NCBI RefSeq assembly: GCF_000422945.1
Contig: NZ_AUHA01000006.1
Coordinates: 62,001 to 126,000 of the forward strand
DNA: 64,000 nt
From: Daejeonella oryzae DSM 19973
GTDB lineage: Bacteria > Bacteroidota > Bacteroidia > Sphingobacteriales > Sphingobacteriaceae
Reading direction: 5' to 3'
Part shown: positions 35,187 to 44,838 of the stretch, in pieces
Numbering within the stretch: position 1 is the first letter of the stretch
Layout of the letters: every line of letters begins with the position of its first letter
Position numbers and translations under genes: made by a program
The notes under the pieces: generated by a model
What the model was told of the DNA's origin: nothing
The model's database searches: none
The model's input: the letters and a program-made list of their open reading frames with translations, nothing else

Positions 35187-36650
35187 TTAGCTATTCTGAC
35201 CGTTATTCAGTTTAGCAGCTATACGAATTTTAGAATGACGTTTACTATACGTAAAATAGATAATAATACCGATAGCCATCCAAATAATTAAACGTTCCCA
35301 GGTATGCCAAGGTAAACCGTACATCAGATATAAACAAACCAATACACCCAGGATTGGAACTACCGGGAAGAAAGGTGTTTTAAACGGACGGTTGATATGC
35401 GGATCAGTATAACGTAATACAAGAATACCACCGCATACAATTGTAAAGGCCAGTAAAGTACCTATTGAAACTAATTCACCAAGCAGGTTGATTGGAGCAA
35501 ATCCGGAAATAAGGATGGCTACCGCACCTGTGAGCATGGTTGTAATGTGAGGAGTTTGAAATTTAGGATGGATCTTGCTGAAAAAAGCAGGTAATAAACC
35601 ATCTTTAGACATCGCGTAAAAAATCCGTGGCTGTCCCATCAGCATCACTAAAATTACCGAACTCAGGCCTGCAAGGGCACCTACTTTGATAGGGAAACGT
35701 AACCAGTATAAACTATCACCACCTGCATTAACTGCAACAGCTACCGGATCCGGTACGTTCAGTAATTTGTAATTAACCATACCTGTCATTACAAATCCTA
35801 CCAGGATGTAAATAATGGTACAAATAATTAGTGAACCTAAAATTCCCCTTGGCATGTCTTTCTGCGGATTTTTAGCTTCCTGCGCAGCAGTAGAAACTGC
35901 ATCAAATCCAATATATGCGAAGAAAATAATTCCGGCTCCCCGTAATATTCCATCATATCCAAATGCTCCCGGACCTTCTGATGGTGGAATAAATGGTCGG
36001 AAGTTATCCATATTCACGTAAGCCAAACCGAAACCGATGAACAACAGGATCACAAAAACTTTAACAACCACGATAATGTTGTTAAATTTCGCTGATTCAC
36101 TGATTCCAATTACCAATAATGTAGTAATGATAGCTACAATGAACATAGCCGGAAAGTTGATCATGGCACCTGTTGGTGTAAAAGCAGCTGTTGTAGAATC
36201 GTAATTATATGGAGCTTGTGCGATACTGGCGGGAATACTAACGCCAAAATCTTTTAAGAAACTCACCATATACCCCGACCAGCTAACTGCAACTGTAGAA
36301 GCTCCGAATAAATATTCAAGGATTAAATCCCATCCAATAATCCAGGCAATAAATTCTCCCATGGTTGCATAGGCATACGTATATGCACTACCTGCGATAG
36401 GAATCATGGATGCAAATTCTGAATAACATAAACCTGCAAAAGCACAGGCAACGCCTGCCAGAATGAAGGATAAAATTACGGCAGGACCGGCATGTTGTGC
36501 AGCAGCTACTCCTGTAAGAGTAAAAATACCAGCACCAATAATAGCTCCAATACCCAGAGAGATCAGATTGTTTGCAGTTAATGTCCGCTTCAATCCTCCT
36601 TCTACATTCGATTCGGCCATTAATTGTGGTAACGATTTCTTATAAAGCAT
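35187..36650 (-). CDS. Amino acid permease (APC superfamily, CAT-like)
   Basis: 487-aa inner-membrane transporter, about twelve hydrophobic segments. The N-terminus LKRTLTANNLISLGIGAIIGAGIFTLTGVAAAQHAGPAVILSFILAGVACAFAGLCYSEFASMIPIAGSAYTYAYATMGEFIAWIIGWDLILEY is the APC signature of cationic amino-acid transporters (GIGAIIGAGIFTLTG). Cationic amino acids are the likely substrates, but the family is broad. It ends in a terminator on the minus strand and is separated from the pyrophosphatase gene by a second one. A second, only distantly related, APC permease lies at 39339. Confidence 0.9.
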   Translation of the reverse strand: MLYKKSLPQLMAESNVEGGLKRTLTANNLISLGIGAIIGAGIFTLTGVAAAQHAGPAVILSFILAGVACAFAGLCYSEFASMIPIAGSAYTYAYATMGEFIAWIIGWDLILEYLFGASTVAVSWSGYMVSFLKDFGVSIPASIAQAPYNYDSTTAAFTPTGAMINFPAMFIVAIITTLLVIGISESAKFNNIIVVVKVFVILLFIGFGLAYVNMDNFRPFIPPSEGPGAFGYDGILRGAGIIFFAYIGFDAVSTAAQEAKNPQKDMPRGILGSLIICTIIYILVGFVMTGMVNYKLLNVPDPVAVAVNAGGDSLYWLRFPIKVGALAGLSSVILVMLMGQPRIFYAMSKDGLLPAFFSKIHPKFQTPHITTMLTGAVAILISGFAPINLLGELVSIGTLLAFTIVCGGILVLRYTDPHINRPFKTPFFPVVPILGVLVCLYLMYGLPWHTWERLIIWMAIGIIIYFTYSKRHSKIRIAAKLNNGQNS

Positions 36651-36730
36651 AAGTTTAATTTAGTTAAAGTATTTCTATATCGATTTTAATTTAGTGAGTC
36701 GCCAAACCTAATTAATTTATTTTAATAATG

Positions 36731-36764
36731 AAAAAGGGATTTCTTTTAAGAAATCCCTTTTTTT
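36731..36764. terminator. Bidirectional terminator between hppA and the APC permease
   Basis: Stem AAAAAGGGATTTC / GAAATCCCTTTTT with a 6-nt loop. On the minus strand it ends the hppA transcript 10 nt after its stop. Confidence 0.9.
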
Positions 36765-36773
36765 ATGATCTGA

Positions 36774-39053
36774 TTAGCGGTTTAAAGTATCTGTAGTATT
36801 GATCAGCGTATCCGTAACCGTATTTCCTAATGAATCGGTTTTGCTGATTACTTTTATTTCTTTACGCACTTCAGTAGCGTGCTTGTTGCTGCTTACGCCT
36901 TCGGCTAAATGAGGAGCAATAATTAATGACACGATGGACATTAATTTAATCAGGATATTCATCGAAGGACCAGAGGTGTCTTTAAAAGGATCGCCCACCG
37001 TATCTCCTGTAACAGAAGCTTTATGCGGTTCAGATTTTTTGTAGAACATCTCACCATTAATCATTACACCTTTTTCAAAAGACTTTTTCGCGTTATCCCA
37101 TGCACCACCTGCATTCGACTGGAAAATTCCCATCAATACACCGGAAACAGTTACACCGGCCAGTAAACCACCTAAAACTTCGGCACCAAAAGAAAAACCG
37201 ATGATGATTGGAACGATCAAAGCAATAGCTCCGGGTAGCATCATTTCACGAATAGAGGCTTTAGTTGAAATAGCCACACACTTTTCATATTCGGGTTTTG
37301 CTTTGTATTCCATAATTCCGGGAATTTCGCGGAACTGACGGCGTACTTCCTGAACCATATCCATAGCCGCACGACCTACTGCCGAGATACATAATGCCGA
37401 GAAGATGAAAGGAATCATTCCCCCAACAAAAAGTCCGGCTAAAACGTCTGCTTTGTAAATATCAATTCGATCAATACCAGACACGCCTACGAAAGCTGCA
37501 AATAAAGCAAGGGATGTTAATGCTGCAGATGCAATTGCAAAACCTTTACCGGTAGCTGCTGTGGTATTTCCTACGGCATCCAGGTTGTCTGTGCGTTCCC
37601 GTACTTCAGCAGGTAATCCGCTCATTTCGGCAATACCACCCGCATTATCTGCAATAGGTCCGAAAGCGTCGATAGATAATTGCATGGCTGTGGTAGCCAT
37701 CATTCCGGCCGCAGCAATTGCTACTCCGTAAAATCCGGCAAAGTAAAACGAACCGTATATACCTGCAGCAAGCACAAGTATTGGCAATACAGTTGATTGC
37801 ATCCCTACCGCTAAACCTGCAATAATATTGGTGGCATGCCCGGTAGAAGATTGTTTGATAATGGATTGAACAGGTGATTTACCCATTGCAGTATAATATT
37901 CAGTAATTAAGCTCATCACTGTTCCTACCACCAGGCCTACAATGATGGAATAGAAAATCCCCATTTTTGTAAATACACGGGCACCTTCTTTCAGATTTCC
38001 ATTTATATCCATATCGCGGATCATATGGAAATCACCATCAGGTAATAACCAGATCACGGCAAAGAAAGAAGCAATAGCTGTTAAAACAATTGATGCCCAG
38101 TTTCCAATATTTAATGCATTTTGAACGCTGTCTGTTTCTTTTTTAATACGTACAAAATAAGTGGAAACAATAGATAAGAGTAATCCTAAACCAGCTATAA
38201 GCATCGGTAACAGGATAGGCGCTATGCCTCCAAAATTATCATTCGAAACAATTTCCCGTCCCAGTATCATGGTAGCCAAAATGGTTGCTACGTAAGAACC
38301 AAATAAGTCAGCTCCCATACCTGCAACATCGCCTACGTTATCACCCACATTATCCGCAATGGTTGCCGGATTACGAACATCATCTTCCGGAATACCTGCT
38401 TCAACTTTTCCTACAAGATCTGCCCCAACATCTGCTGCTTTGGTATAAATACCGCCACCTACACGTGCAAATAAAGCAATTGACTCAGCGCCTAAAGAAA
38501 ATCCGGCTAATACTTCCAGAGCTTTCTCCATGTCCTGACCATTAACTGTGGCTCCGGTTACATTCACAACATACATTTGATAGAACACGATAAACAAAGA
38601 TCCAAGTCCTAAAACTGCAAGACCTGCTACACCAATGCCCATTACACTACCCGCTGTAAATGATACTTTCAACGCTTTTGCCAGGCTGGTTCGGGCGGCT
38701 TGTGTGGTTCTAACGTTTGCCTTTGTGGCGATATTCATTCCTATATATCCCGCGAAAGCGGATGTAAATGCGCCAATTAAAAAGGAAATAGAAATTACCC
38801 AGCTCGAGGTTTCGACCAGGGTGCCGGAATAAGCCAGTAATATGGCAGCAATAACTGCAAAATAACCAAGGACTTTCCATTCGGCACGCAAGAACGCCAT
38901 TGACCCATCTGCAATATAACCTGATAATGTGCGCATGTTCTCATCGCCCGCATCTTGCTTTACTACCCATGCTGATTTTGCAAGCATCACCATGATGCCT
39001 ATCAGCCCGAAGACGGGGATGAGATAAATCAAATTGTTTTGTAAAAAATCCAT
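36774..39053 (-). CDS. hppA: Membrane-bound pyrophosphatase, K+-dependent type
   Basis: 759-aa integral membrane pump (about 16 helices) that uses PPi hydrolysis to move H+ or Na+. The active site is intact: [20 protein letters not shown] (199-218), [20 protein letters not shown], and the later acidic motifs. [10 protein letters not shown] at 495-504 has Ala499 and Gly502 where K+-independent enzymes have Lys and Thr, so it should be K+-dependent. The gate Glu of helix 6 is missing: Asp249 is present but the positions used in Na+-type (252) and plant-type H+ (256) pumps are Gly and Ala, while Glu190 stands in helix 5 (LGAESIALF). This matches the Flavobacterium-type H+ pump as I recall it. 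Confidence 0.94.
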   Translation of the reverse strand: MDFLQNNLIYLIPVFGLIGIMVMLAKSAWVVKQDAGDENMRTLSGYIADGSMAFLRAEWKVLGYFAVIAAILLAYSGTLVETSSWVISISFLIGAFTSAFAGYIGMNIATKANVRTTQAARTSLAKALKVSFTAGSVMGIGVAGLAVLGLGSLFIVFYQMYVVNVTGATVNGQDMEKALEVLAGFSLGAESIALFARVGGGIYTKAADVGADLVGKVEAGIPEDDVRNPATIADNVGDNVGDVAGMGADLFGSYVATILATMILGREIVSNDNFGGIAPILLPMLIAGLGLLLSIVSTYFVRIKKETDSVQNALNIGNWASIVLTAIASFFAVIWLLPDGDFHMIRDMDINGNLKEGARVFTKMGIFYSIIVGLVVGTVMSLITEYYTAMGKSPVQSIIKQSSTGHATNIIAGLAVGMQSTVLPILVLAAGIYGSFYFAGFYGVAIAAAGMMATTAMQLSIDAFGPIADNAGGIAEMSGLPAEVRERTDNLDAVGNTTAATGKGFAIASAALTSLALFAAFVGVSGIDRIDIYKADVLAGLFVGGMIPFIFSALCISAVGRAAMDMVQEVRRQFREIPGIMEYKAKPEYEKCVAISTKASIREMMLPGAIALIVPIIIGFSFGAEVLGGLLAGVTVSGVLMGIFQSNAGGAWDNAKKSFEKGVMINGEMFYKKSEPHKASVTGDTVGDPFKDTSGPSMNILIKLMSIVSLIIAPHLAEGVSSNKHATEVRKEIKVISKTDSLGNTVTDTLINTTDTLNR

Positions 39054-39309
39054 AAATACTCGTTGGTTTAAAAGTTGATAAAAAATTAATTTTTATAGTT
39101 TTAGTTTAAGGTATAGCAATCTGCGAAAAGTATTTTAATTTATCTCTATAAAAACAGAAATCAGATAATTATATACACCAATTCAAACTCAGAGACTTAA
39201 TTAATTCTGAAAATATAAATGCACGATGATTTTCTTATGTTGAAATTGGTTTTTAAGTTTTAGCTAAAGCTTTGAATTATAGTTTATTTTTTAATGTGAG
39301 TTTTTTAGA

Positions 39310-39317
39310 TAAATTCG
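39310..39317 (+). promoter_or_regulatory. -7-like element (TAAATTCG) of the second APC permease
   Basis: TAAATTCG differs from TAnnTTTG at one position and lies 21 nt before the ATG at 39339. The 285-nt region between hppA and this gene holds no other visible feature. Confidence 0.35.
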
Positions 39318-39338
39318 TACCCAACCTTATAAAATAAA

Positions 39339-40805
39339 ATGAAACAAGCTTTAGAACAAACCGGAATGAAGCGTGAGCTGGGTCTGCTGGATTCAACCAT
39401 GATTGTTGCCGGTTCCATGATCGGGTCAGGAATCTTTATAGTGACGGCAGATATTGCCCGGTCCGTAGGCTCACCGGGATACATTTTGCTGATCTGGCTT
39501 TTAACGGGAGTAATTACTCTGATTGCTGCTTTGAGTTATGGAGAGCTCGCCGGAATGATGCCTAAAGCGGGCGGACAATATATTTATTTAAAAGAAGCAT
39601 ATAATCCCCTTACGGGATTTCTTTTTGGATGGACGGTTTTTATGGTGATTCAAACCGGCGTAATTGCTGCTGTTGCCATTGCATTTGCCAAATTTACTGG
39701 GGTAATTATCCCCGAAATAATATCGGATAAACTGGTGTTGGCCGATTTAGGAATTATCCAGTTTAATAGTCAGCAGTTGCTGGCAATAGTTCTGATTGCT
39801 TTCTTAACCTACGTCAATTTACAGGGTGTTAAAAATGCGAAGATTATTCAAACAACATTTACACTTGCAAAAATTATTTCTCTAATGGGATTAATTGTTC
39901 TGGGAATTTATTTTGGCCTGAACAGCGAGGCGCTGGTTGCAAACATGAGTGACTTCTGGAAGCCTTTTAAGACCATTCCTAATCCCGACGGAACTGTCAG
40001 CACCGAGGCTTTAAGCGGAATTGTATTGTGGGGTGCGGTAGGCGCCGCTATGGTAGGTTCATTATTCAGTAGTGATGCCTGGAATAATATTACCTATACA
40101 GCCGGGGAGGTTAAAGATCCTCAGCGTAATATTCCTTTAAGCTTATTCTTTGGAACGCTGATCGTTACCATTCTGTATGTAATGGCAAACGTAGCCTACA
40201 TCATGTTATTACCTGTAATGGGAACTCCCGGAGGCGAAAGTGTGATCAGCCGTGGAATTATGTTTGCAACGGATGACCGAGTAGGAACTGCGGCAATAGC
40301 TACCATCTTTGGAAGTGCAGCGGTTATAATTATGGCAATCCTGATTATGATTTCAACATTTGGATGTAATAACGGATTAATATTATCCGGAGCCCGTTTG
40401 TATTATGCAATGGCTAAAGACGGTGTGTTTTTTCAAAAAGCAGGAACACTGAATAAAAATAATGTTCCGGGTTTTGCCCTGATCATACAAGGGATATGGG
40501 CCTCATTATTATGCCTTTCCGGAACTTATGGCGACTTGCTGGATTACTGCACGTTTTCGTCTCTTCTTTTTTATATGGTCACTATTATCGGCTTATTTAT
40601 ACTGAGAAAAACCAGGCCGGATGCAGATCGCCCTTACAAAGCATTTGGATACCCGGTTTTGCCGGCTTTATACGTGTTAATTGCCGGAGCTATTTGCACT
40701 ATACTTTTGATCTACAAACCTACAACCTGCGGAAGAGGTTTACTGATTGTATTAATTGGAGTTCCTGTTTATTATTTATGGAAGTACTTCGGAAACAAGA
40801 AGTAG
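39339..40805 (+). CDS. Amino acid permease (APC superfamily, LAT-like)
   Basis: 488-aa inner-membrane transporter with about twelve helices. LGLLDSTMIVAGSMIGSGIFIVTADIARSVGSPGYILLIWLLTGVITLIAALSYGELAGMMPKAGGQYIYLKEAYNPLTGFLFGWTVFMV is the APC signature with the GSMIGSGIF turn of helix 1. Further on, FSSDAWNNITYTAGEVKDPQRNIPLSLFFGT is the conserved helix 6-loop region. It belongs to a different branch from the permease at 35187 (closer to the L-type or basic/neutral exchangers). Single gene, closed by a strong terminator. Confidence 0.9.
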   Translation: MKQALEQTGMKRELGLLDSTMIVAGSMIGSGIFIVTADIARSVGSPGYILLIWLLTGVITLIAALSYGELAGMMPKAGGQYIYLKEAYNPLTGFLFGWTVFMVIQTGVIAAVAIAFAKFTGVIIPEIISDKLVLADLGIIQFNSQQLLAIVLIAFLTYVNLQGVKNAKIIQTTFTLAKIISLMGLIVLGIYFGLNSEALVANMSDFWKPFKTIPNPDGTVSTEALSGIVLWGAVGAAMVGSLFSSDAWNNITYTAGEVKDPQRNIPLSLFFGTLIVTILYVMANVAYIMLLPVMGTPGGESVISRGIMFATDDRVGTAAIATIFGSAAVIIMAILIMISTFGCNNGLILSGARLYYAMAKDGVFFQKAGTLNKNNVPGFALIIQGIWASLLCLSGTYGDLLDYCTFSSLLFYMVTIIGLFILRKTRPDADRPYKAFGYPVLPALYVLIAGAICTILLIYKPTTCGRGLLIVLIGVPVYYLWKYFGNKK

Positions 40806-40821
40806 TTGATTTAAAACAATC

Positions 40822-40857
40822 ATGCCGGCCAAACTCTTGTTTGGCCGGCATTTTTTT
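40822..40857 (+). terminator. Terminator after the second APC permease
   Basis: Stem ATGCCGGCCAAAC / GTTTGGCCGGCAT with a TCTT loop and a T-run. It is GC-rich for this window and very strong. Confidence 0.94.
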
Positions 40858-40904
40858 GAATAGTTTTTAATCTTTTCAAGCCCTTAAAAATTGATGAGGT
40901 CAGT

Positions 40905-41231
40905 TTAAGATGCAACAGAGCCCATTATCGGAGCATGGGTAATTTCACTTATATCCTGAAGAATATCCCTTTCTGAGAAATTAAAATTACTTAGGGCAGG
41001 ATGTGAAAGGACAGATTCAACCAAAGGACTGGTTTTAAATGTTTGCAATGAGTCTTCATCTTTGAACAAGTATACAGCCCCGGCTTCTTTCGTTTCATCA
41101 TTAATTAACCAAATTTTCCAAATGCATCCTGGTACATCTGCAAATGACTGAGCAAGCTGGGCAGTCGTTTTTTCATACTCTTCGCGGCTTACGCTGAAGT
41201 TGAAATTGGTAATAAGAATTTTCTGTGCCAT
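40905..41231 (-). CDS. YdhR family putative monooxygenase
   Basis: 108-aa single-domain protein of the dimeric alpha/beta-barrel type. ILITNFNFSVSREEYEKTTAQLAQSFADVPGCIWKIWLINDETKEAGAVYLFKDEDSLQTFKTSPLVESVLSHPALSNFNFSERDILQDISEITHAPI matches the YdhR family: a PGCIWKIW(L) strand, the AGAVYLFKD segment and the final ITHAP-type end. YdhR proteins are thought to be monooxygenases of aromatics, but the function is unproven. ATG 41231 is used; a GTG two codons upstream (41237) is possible. Between it and the folC end lies a 267-nt AT-rich gap with no feature I can support. Confidence 0.8.
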   Translation of the reverse strand: MAQKILITNFNFSVSREEYEKTTAQLAQSFADVPGCIWKIWLINDETKEAGAVYLFKDEDSLQTFKTSPLVESVLSHPALSNFNFSERDILQDISEITHAPIMGSVAS

Positions 41232-41498
41232 AATCACTAATTTAAAATTAAGTTAATCGTAAATTGTTAACCGACTTTATTTAGTTAACCTGTTGATTTT
41301 CATAAAGTTTCACATTTAATGGAATTAGTTTGACAATGGAATTTTGTGCCAAAGCGAACAACTCTTAATCCATTTAAATACTTGGATCTCAATCCTGATA
41401 AGGTTCAAAGAAAAGTAATGATTGAATTTAAAATATTATTTAGACTATAATATTTTAATAATCAGAAAGTAATCGGGTTGAAAAATTCAGGTCACCGG

Positions 41499-42842
41499 TT
41501 ATTGCAAAACTTCAGCAACCACAAAAGTGCTTCCACCTACAAACACCAGATCGCGGGCACATGCATTTTTTTTTGCCGTCTTCAGCGCTTCATTAACTGA
41601 TGGGTAAACCTGGCCAAAAAGATTTAGAATTTTAGCTTCTGCAGCAAGTTCTTCTGCAGCTTTGGCTCTCGGAATGTCGGGCTGGCAAAAATAATATGTA
41701 GCATTCACAGGCAAAAGTTTAAGAATGTTACTGATGTCTTTATCTTTTACCATTCCAATCACCATGTGGAGCTTTTCATACGGAAGAACATTAATATTTT
41801 TTAATACTTCGCGGATTCCATCTTCGTTGTGGCCGGTATCGCAAATCACCAGCGGATTACTGTTTATCGTTTGCCATCGGCCCATCAATCCCGTGAGGGA
41901 TTTAACCTCTTTTAGCGCAGATTTAATATGCTCTGCAGTAATGATAAAGCCCAGCTTTCTCAACTGCTCTACCGAACTTAAAACTGTAGCCAGATTCTTA
42001 AGCTGGTAATGCCCTGTCAGATCGAGTTCATAATTTGTTTTAGAATTTTTCTGGACATCTGAAGAATTACATGGCACGACGCTTAATTCTAGAAAATGCT
42101 GACTGATATCAGACAAGTTCGGATGCTTTCTGTCGGATTCTTTAGATTCTACCTTTTCAATTTTCCATTCATCCGATGCAAAGGTTAGTTCAGAATGGCA
42201 ATCAGCGGCCTTCTTCAAAAATGTTGCTGCTGTTTCACGCTGTCTTTGGCCAATCACTACGGGAACTCCTGGTTTGATTATTCCAGCTTTTTCAAAAGCA
42301 ATCTGCTCCAGCTGATCTCCCAGTATATTTACATGATCTAATCCAATGTTGGTTATTACAGAAAGTAAAGGATTAATGATATTGGTAGAGTCAAGCCTCC
42401 CGCCAAGGCCGACCTCAATTACTGCAATATCAATCTTCTGCAAAGCGAAATGTTGAAAAGCCATCGCCACGGTGACCTCGAAAAAGGATGGTTCAATTTT
42501 CTCGATCAGATCTTTTTGCCCGGAAACAAATTCAATAACATCATTCTCACTTATCATTTCACCGTTAATGCGTATCCTTTCTCTGAAATCACGTAAGTGG
42601 GGAGAAGTATATAAGCCGGTTTTATATCCTGCTGTATGTAAAATGGCAGCCAGCATATGCGAAGTAGAACCTTTACCATTTGTACCGCCTACATGTATAC
42701 TTTTAAATTTTTGCTGAGGATTATTAAGATGATTGCAGAAAGTTATGATATTATCCAGGTTGGCCTTGTAAGCAGAACTTCCCACACGGGTAAACATTGG
42801 AAGTCTGGAGAATAGGTAGGAGAGAGTCTGCTGGTAGTTCAT
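41499..42842 (-). CDS. folC: Folylpolyglutamate / dihydrofolate synthase
   Basis: 447-aa cytoplasmic Mur-ligase-type enzyme adding glutamates to (dihydro)folate. The P-loop VGGTNGKGSTSHMLA appears early, followed by YTSPHLRDFRERIRING, EVGLGGRLDSTNII (the FolC fingerprint), ITNIGLDHVNILGDQLEQIAFEKAGIIKPGVPVV, and the C-terminal GMVKDKDI and CDTGHNEDG. Length is normal. ATG 42842 is preferred to the TTG at 42875 because the conserved YQQTLSYLFSRLPMF begins there. It is the last gene of the seven-gene minus-strand operon, 73 nt after tonB; the link with the Ton genes is conserved but probably not functional. Confidence 0.94.
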   Translation of the reverse strand: MNYQQTLSYLFSRLPMFTRVGSSAYKANLDNIITFCNHLNNPQQKFKSIHVGGTNGKGSTSHMLAAILHTAGYKTGLYTSPHLRDFRERIRINGEMISENDVIEFVSGQKDLIEKIEPSFFEVTVAMAFQHFALQKIDIAVIEVGLGGRLDSTNIINPLLSVITNIGLDHVNILGDQLEQIAFEKAGIIKPGVPVVIGQRQRETAATFLKKAADCHSELTFASDEWKIEKVESKESDRKHPNLSDISQHFLELSVVPCNSSDVQKNSKTNYELDLTGHYQLKNLATVLSSVEQLRKLGFIITAEHIKSALKEVKSLTGLMGRWQTINSNPLVICDTGHNEDGIREVLKNINVLPYEKLHMVIGMVKDKDISNILKLLPVNATYYFCQPDIPRAKAAEELAAEAKILNLFGQVYPSVNEALKTAKKNACARDLVFVGGSTFVVAEVLQ

Positions 42843-42915
42843 CTGAAAATTATCATCCGAATAATGAGGGATCAATAACCTTTGCAGATCCTCAGCTGCG
42901 GTCTGATCAGTGTTA

Positions 42916-43743
42916 TTATTTAACCTTAAAATTAAACATCACTACTCCAATCTGAACGTCGGGAGCAGATTCTAATTGATTCAGTTTTGCTCCCAAAACC
43001 GCCTTTTCACATTTACGCCAAAGGGCAAGATCAGATAGGGTAGTTCCTTTAGCTCCTGCACGGGCATATACAACTTCTCCGGTTTTATCAACTCTGATCT
43101 CTACTGCAATTTTCCCAGAACTTTGTCCTTGGTCTTCAATGGAAGGAATACTAACAAAACGGCGGTTGGCTAAAGACAATCTGACCCCGCCAAAGCCGGA
43201 TCCACCCTCGCCATAATTAGGAGCCAGCGGATCTCCGTCACGGCTTCCCTGATTTCCGGCAACAGTTCCAGTGCCATCGCCTTTTCCACTTCCATTATTT
43301 TTTTTGCCGGTATATAAAGCGTTTGTGTTTACAACGGGTTTACTTTCTTTGGTAGCTTCACTGGTTGAAGGATTAGTGCTCGAACTTTTATCTTTTGTAA
43401 CAATGCTTGGAGCGTCTTCCATATCCTGGGTAACAACTGATTTATCGCTAACTTCGGAGGAAGGGCTTTTTACAGGATCTGTTGATGGAACTACTTTATC
43501 AGGCATTGAATTATTTGCATTCGGATCTGTTGACGGTTCTTCAATACTCATGTAGTCATCGCCCATTCCTACATCAGATGTTCCGTAATTCACAATGATA
43601 CCGCCTACTCCAACTTCTTCGGGTGCCTCAACGCGGCTGGCGATAACGAAAAAACTGAGCAACACGAAGCTTACCATAATACCCGTGGAAATTGCCAAAG
43701 CTTTAGGATAATTGTTTTCTTCAGGTTGACGGTAATCTATCAT
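42916..43743 (-). CDS. TonB family energy transducer
   Basis: 275-aa protein with a single N-terminal membrane helix (about 17-36, ALAISTGIMVSFVLLSFFVIAS). The middle 150 residues are rich in Ser, Thr, Asp and Gly rather than Pro, a low-complexity periplasm-spanning linker. The C-terminal 90 residues (ANRRFVSIPSIEDQGQSSGKIAVEIRVDKTGEVVYARAGAKGTTLSDLALWRKCEKAVLGAKLNQLESAPDVQIGVVMFNFKV) form a TonB/TolA-type domain that would contact outer-membrane partners. The start codon overlaps the exbD stop by 4 nt. It is the energy-transmitting partner of ExbB/ExbD at this locus. Confidence 0.92.
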   Translation of the reverse strand: MIDYRQPEENNYPKALAISTGIMVSFVLLSFFVIASRVEAPEEVGVGGIIVNYGTSDVGMGDDYMSIEEPSTDPNANNSMPDKVVPSTDPVKSPSSEVSDKSVVTQDMEDAPSIVTKDKSSSTNPSTSEATKESKPVVNTNALYTGKKNNGSGKGDGTGTVAGNQGSRDGDPLAPNYGEGGSGFGGVRLSLANRRFVSIPSIEDQGQSSGKIAVEIRVDKTGEVVYARAGAKGTTLSDLALWRKCEKAVLGAKLNQLESAPDVQIGVVMFNFKVK

Positions 43744-44138
43744 TTTTTAGTTTCTGTTGCTAAAACAAGTTTTATTTTCAATTTGTTGGCTATATCTGTT
43801 AGATTAACCACATTCTCTATCGCGATAGTTCGGTCTGCGTATAAAATAACAGTAAGATCTGGAGATTCTTTCTGATAAACTTCTATTTCTGCCTGAAGCT
43901 GATCAAAATTTACCTGCTTTTTCTCAACAAAATATTCTAAGTCTTTCGTTATGGAAACATTAATCGTCTTTTTCGGAATGGATTGCCCGGAATTCGATCG
44001 CGGCAGAAATAACTTCACTACGTTAGGATTGGCAACTGCTGAAGCCAGTAAAAAGAACAGCAGCAGGAAAAACATAATGTCATTTAAAGCCGATGTATGA
44101 ACTTCTACAGCCCCTCTTTTTCTCTTTCTTAAATTCAT
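43740..44138 (-). CDS. exbD: ExbD/TolR biopolymer transport protein
   Basis: 132-aa protein: a cytoplasmic stretch, one membrane helix (about 17-40, ALNDIMFFLLLFFLLASAVANPNVV) with the conserved Asp that carries the proton path, and a periplasmic domain (FVEKKQVNFDQLQAEIEVYQKESPDLTVILYADRTIAIENVVNLTDIANKLKIKLVLAT). Start and stop overlap its neighbours by 4 nt each, so exbB-exbD-tonB is strictly coupled. It forms, with ExbB, the proton-driven motor energising TonB. Confidence 0.93.
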   Translation of the reverse strand: MNLRKRKRGAVEVHTSALNDIMFFLLLFFLLASAVANPNVVKLFLPRSNSGQSIPKKTINVSITKDLEYFVEKKQVNFDQLQAEIEVYQKESPDLTVILYADRTIAIENVVNLTDIANKLKIKLVLATETKK

Positions 44139-44836
44139 TTGCCGGGTTCTTCTAACAAGTCAATAAACTCAATAACATCCGTTTCCATTTTCAGAATAAT
44201 ACGATCAACCATGATATTTAGTATATGGTACAATACATAAGCAACAATACCAATGATCAGTCCGGTTGCGGAGGTGATCATTTTCGTATATAATCCTCCG
44301 GATATGGTTCCAATTTCAATAATTCCTTTAATGGAAACTTCATGAAAAATGGCAATTACCCCGATAATTGTTCCAACGAAACCGAGCATGGGAGCAATAC
44401 CTGCAATAATCCCCAGGATACTGATGTTTTTCTCAAGCTTAGATACCTCAAGTTTACCCACATTCTCAATGGCGCCTTCAATATCTTTAATCGGGCGGCC
44501 AATACGCAATAATCCTTTTTGCAGCATTCGGCCCAGCGGAGTATTGCTGTTTCTGCAGATGGCTACAGCGGTGTCAAGTTTGCCGGCAATAACACTTTGC
44601 TTTACCTGTGCCATCAGGTTTGATTCATATTTTGATGCTTTGCGGATTGTTAAATAACGTTCAACAAAAATCACTAATCCCATAAATGCTAATAAGGTCA
44701 GCGGGATCATTACCCATCCACCTTTAAATAAAAGGTCTATAAAACGTAATTCCTGTCCGGGTTGAACAACCTGCATGGCTGCTGCTGCTGTATCTGTAAT
44801 AGGTGTTAGTGTGTCGACTTGAAGTAGGAACATCAT
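44135..44836 (-). CDS. exbB: ExbB/TolQ/MotA family proton channel protein
   Basis: 233-aa inner-membrane protein with three helices (about 37-60, 141-163, 183-205). The N-terminal TM block GGWVMIPLTLLAFMGLVIFVERYLTI and the paired TM helices with LGIIAGIAPMLGFVGTIIGVIAIF and the Thr/Gly-rich ISGGLYTKMITSATGLIIGIVAYVLYHI are the ExbB/TolQ signature. It provides the channel pentamer around ExbD. The gene begins 2 nt after the SPOR gene stop and overlaps exbD by 4 nt. Confidence 0.93.
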   Translation of the reverse strand: MMFLLQVDTLTPITDTAAAAMQVVQPGQELRFIDLLFKGGWVMIPLTLLAFMGLVIFVERYLTIRKASKYESNLMAQVKQSVIAGKLDTAVAICRNSNTPLGRMLQKGLLRIGRPIKDIEGAIENVGKLEVSKLEKNISILGIIAGIAPMLGFVGTIIGVIAIFHEVSIKGIIEIGTISGGLYTKMITSATGLIIGIVAYVLYHILNIMVDRIILKMETDVIEFIDLLEEPGK

Positions 44837-44838
44837 CT

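Noticed and set aside
36463-36645. Plus-strand ORFs inside the permeases and hppA
   Set aside because: They are shadows of long membrane-protein genes; Pro/Ile-rich artefact sequences typical of the antisense frame of helices.
35187-40805. Two APC permeases around hppA as a duplicated or transposed segment
   Set aside because: The permeases belong to different branches, are on opposite strands and share no long nucleotide stretch; no target repeats are visible.
41238-41498. GTTAAC repeats in the region between the YdhR gene and folC
   Set aside because: The 6-bp site is self-complementary and the sequence AT-rich, so two copies are not informative.
42843-42875. TTG start for folC
   Set aside because: The added residues do not match FolC; ATG 42842 gives the family N-terminus.
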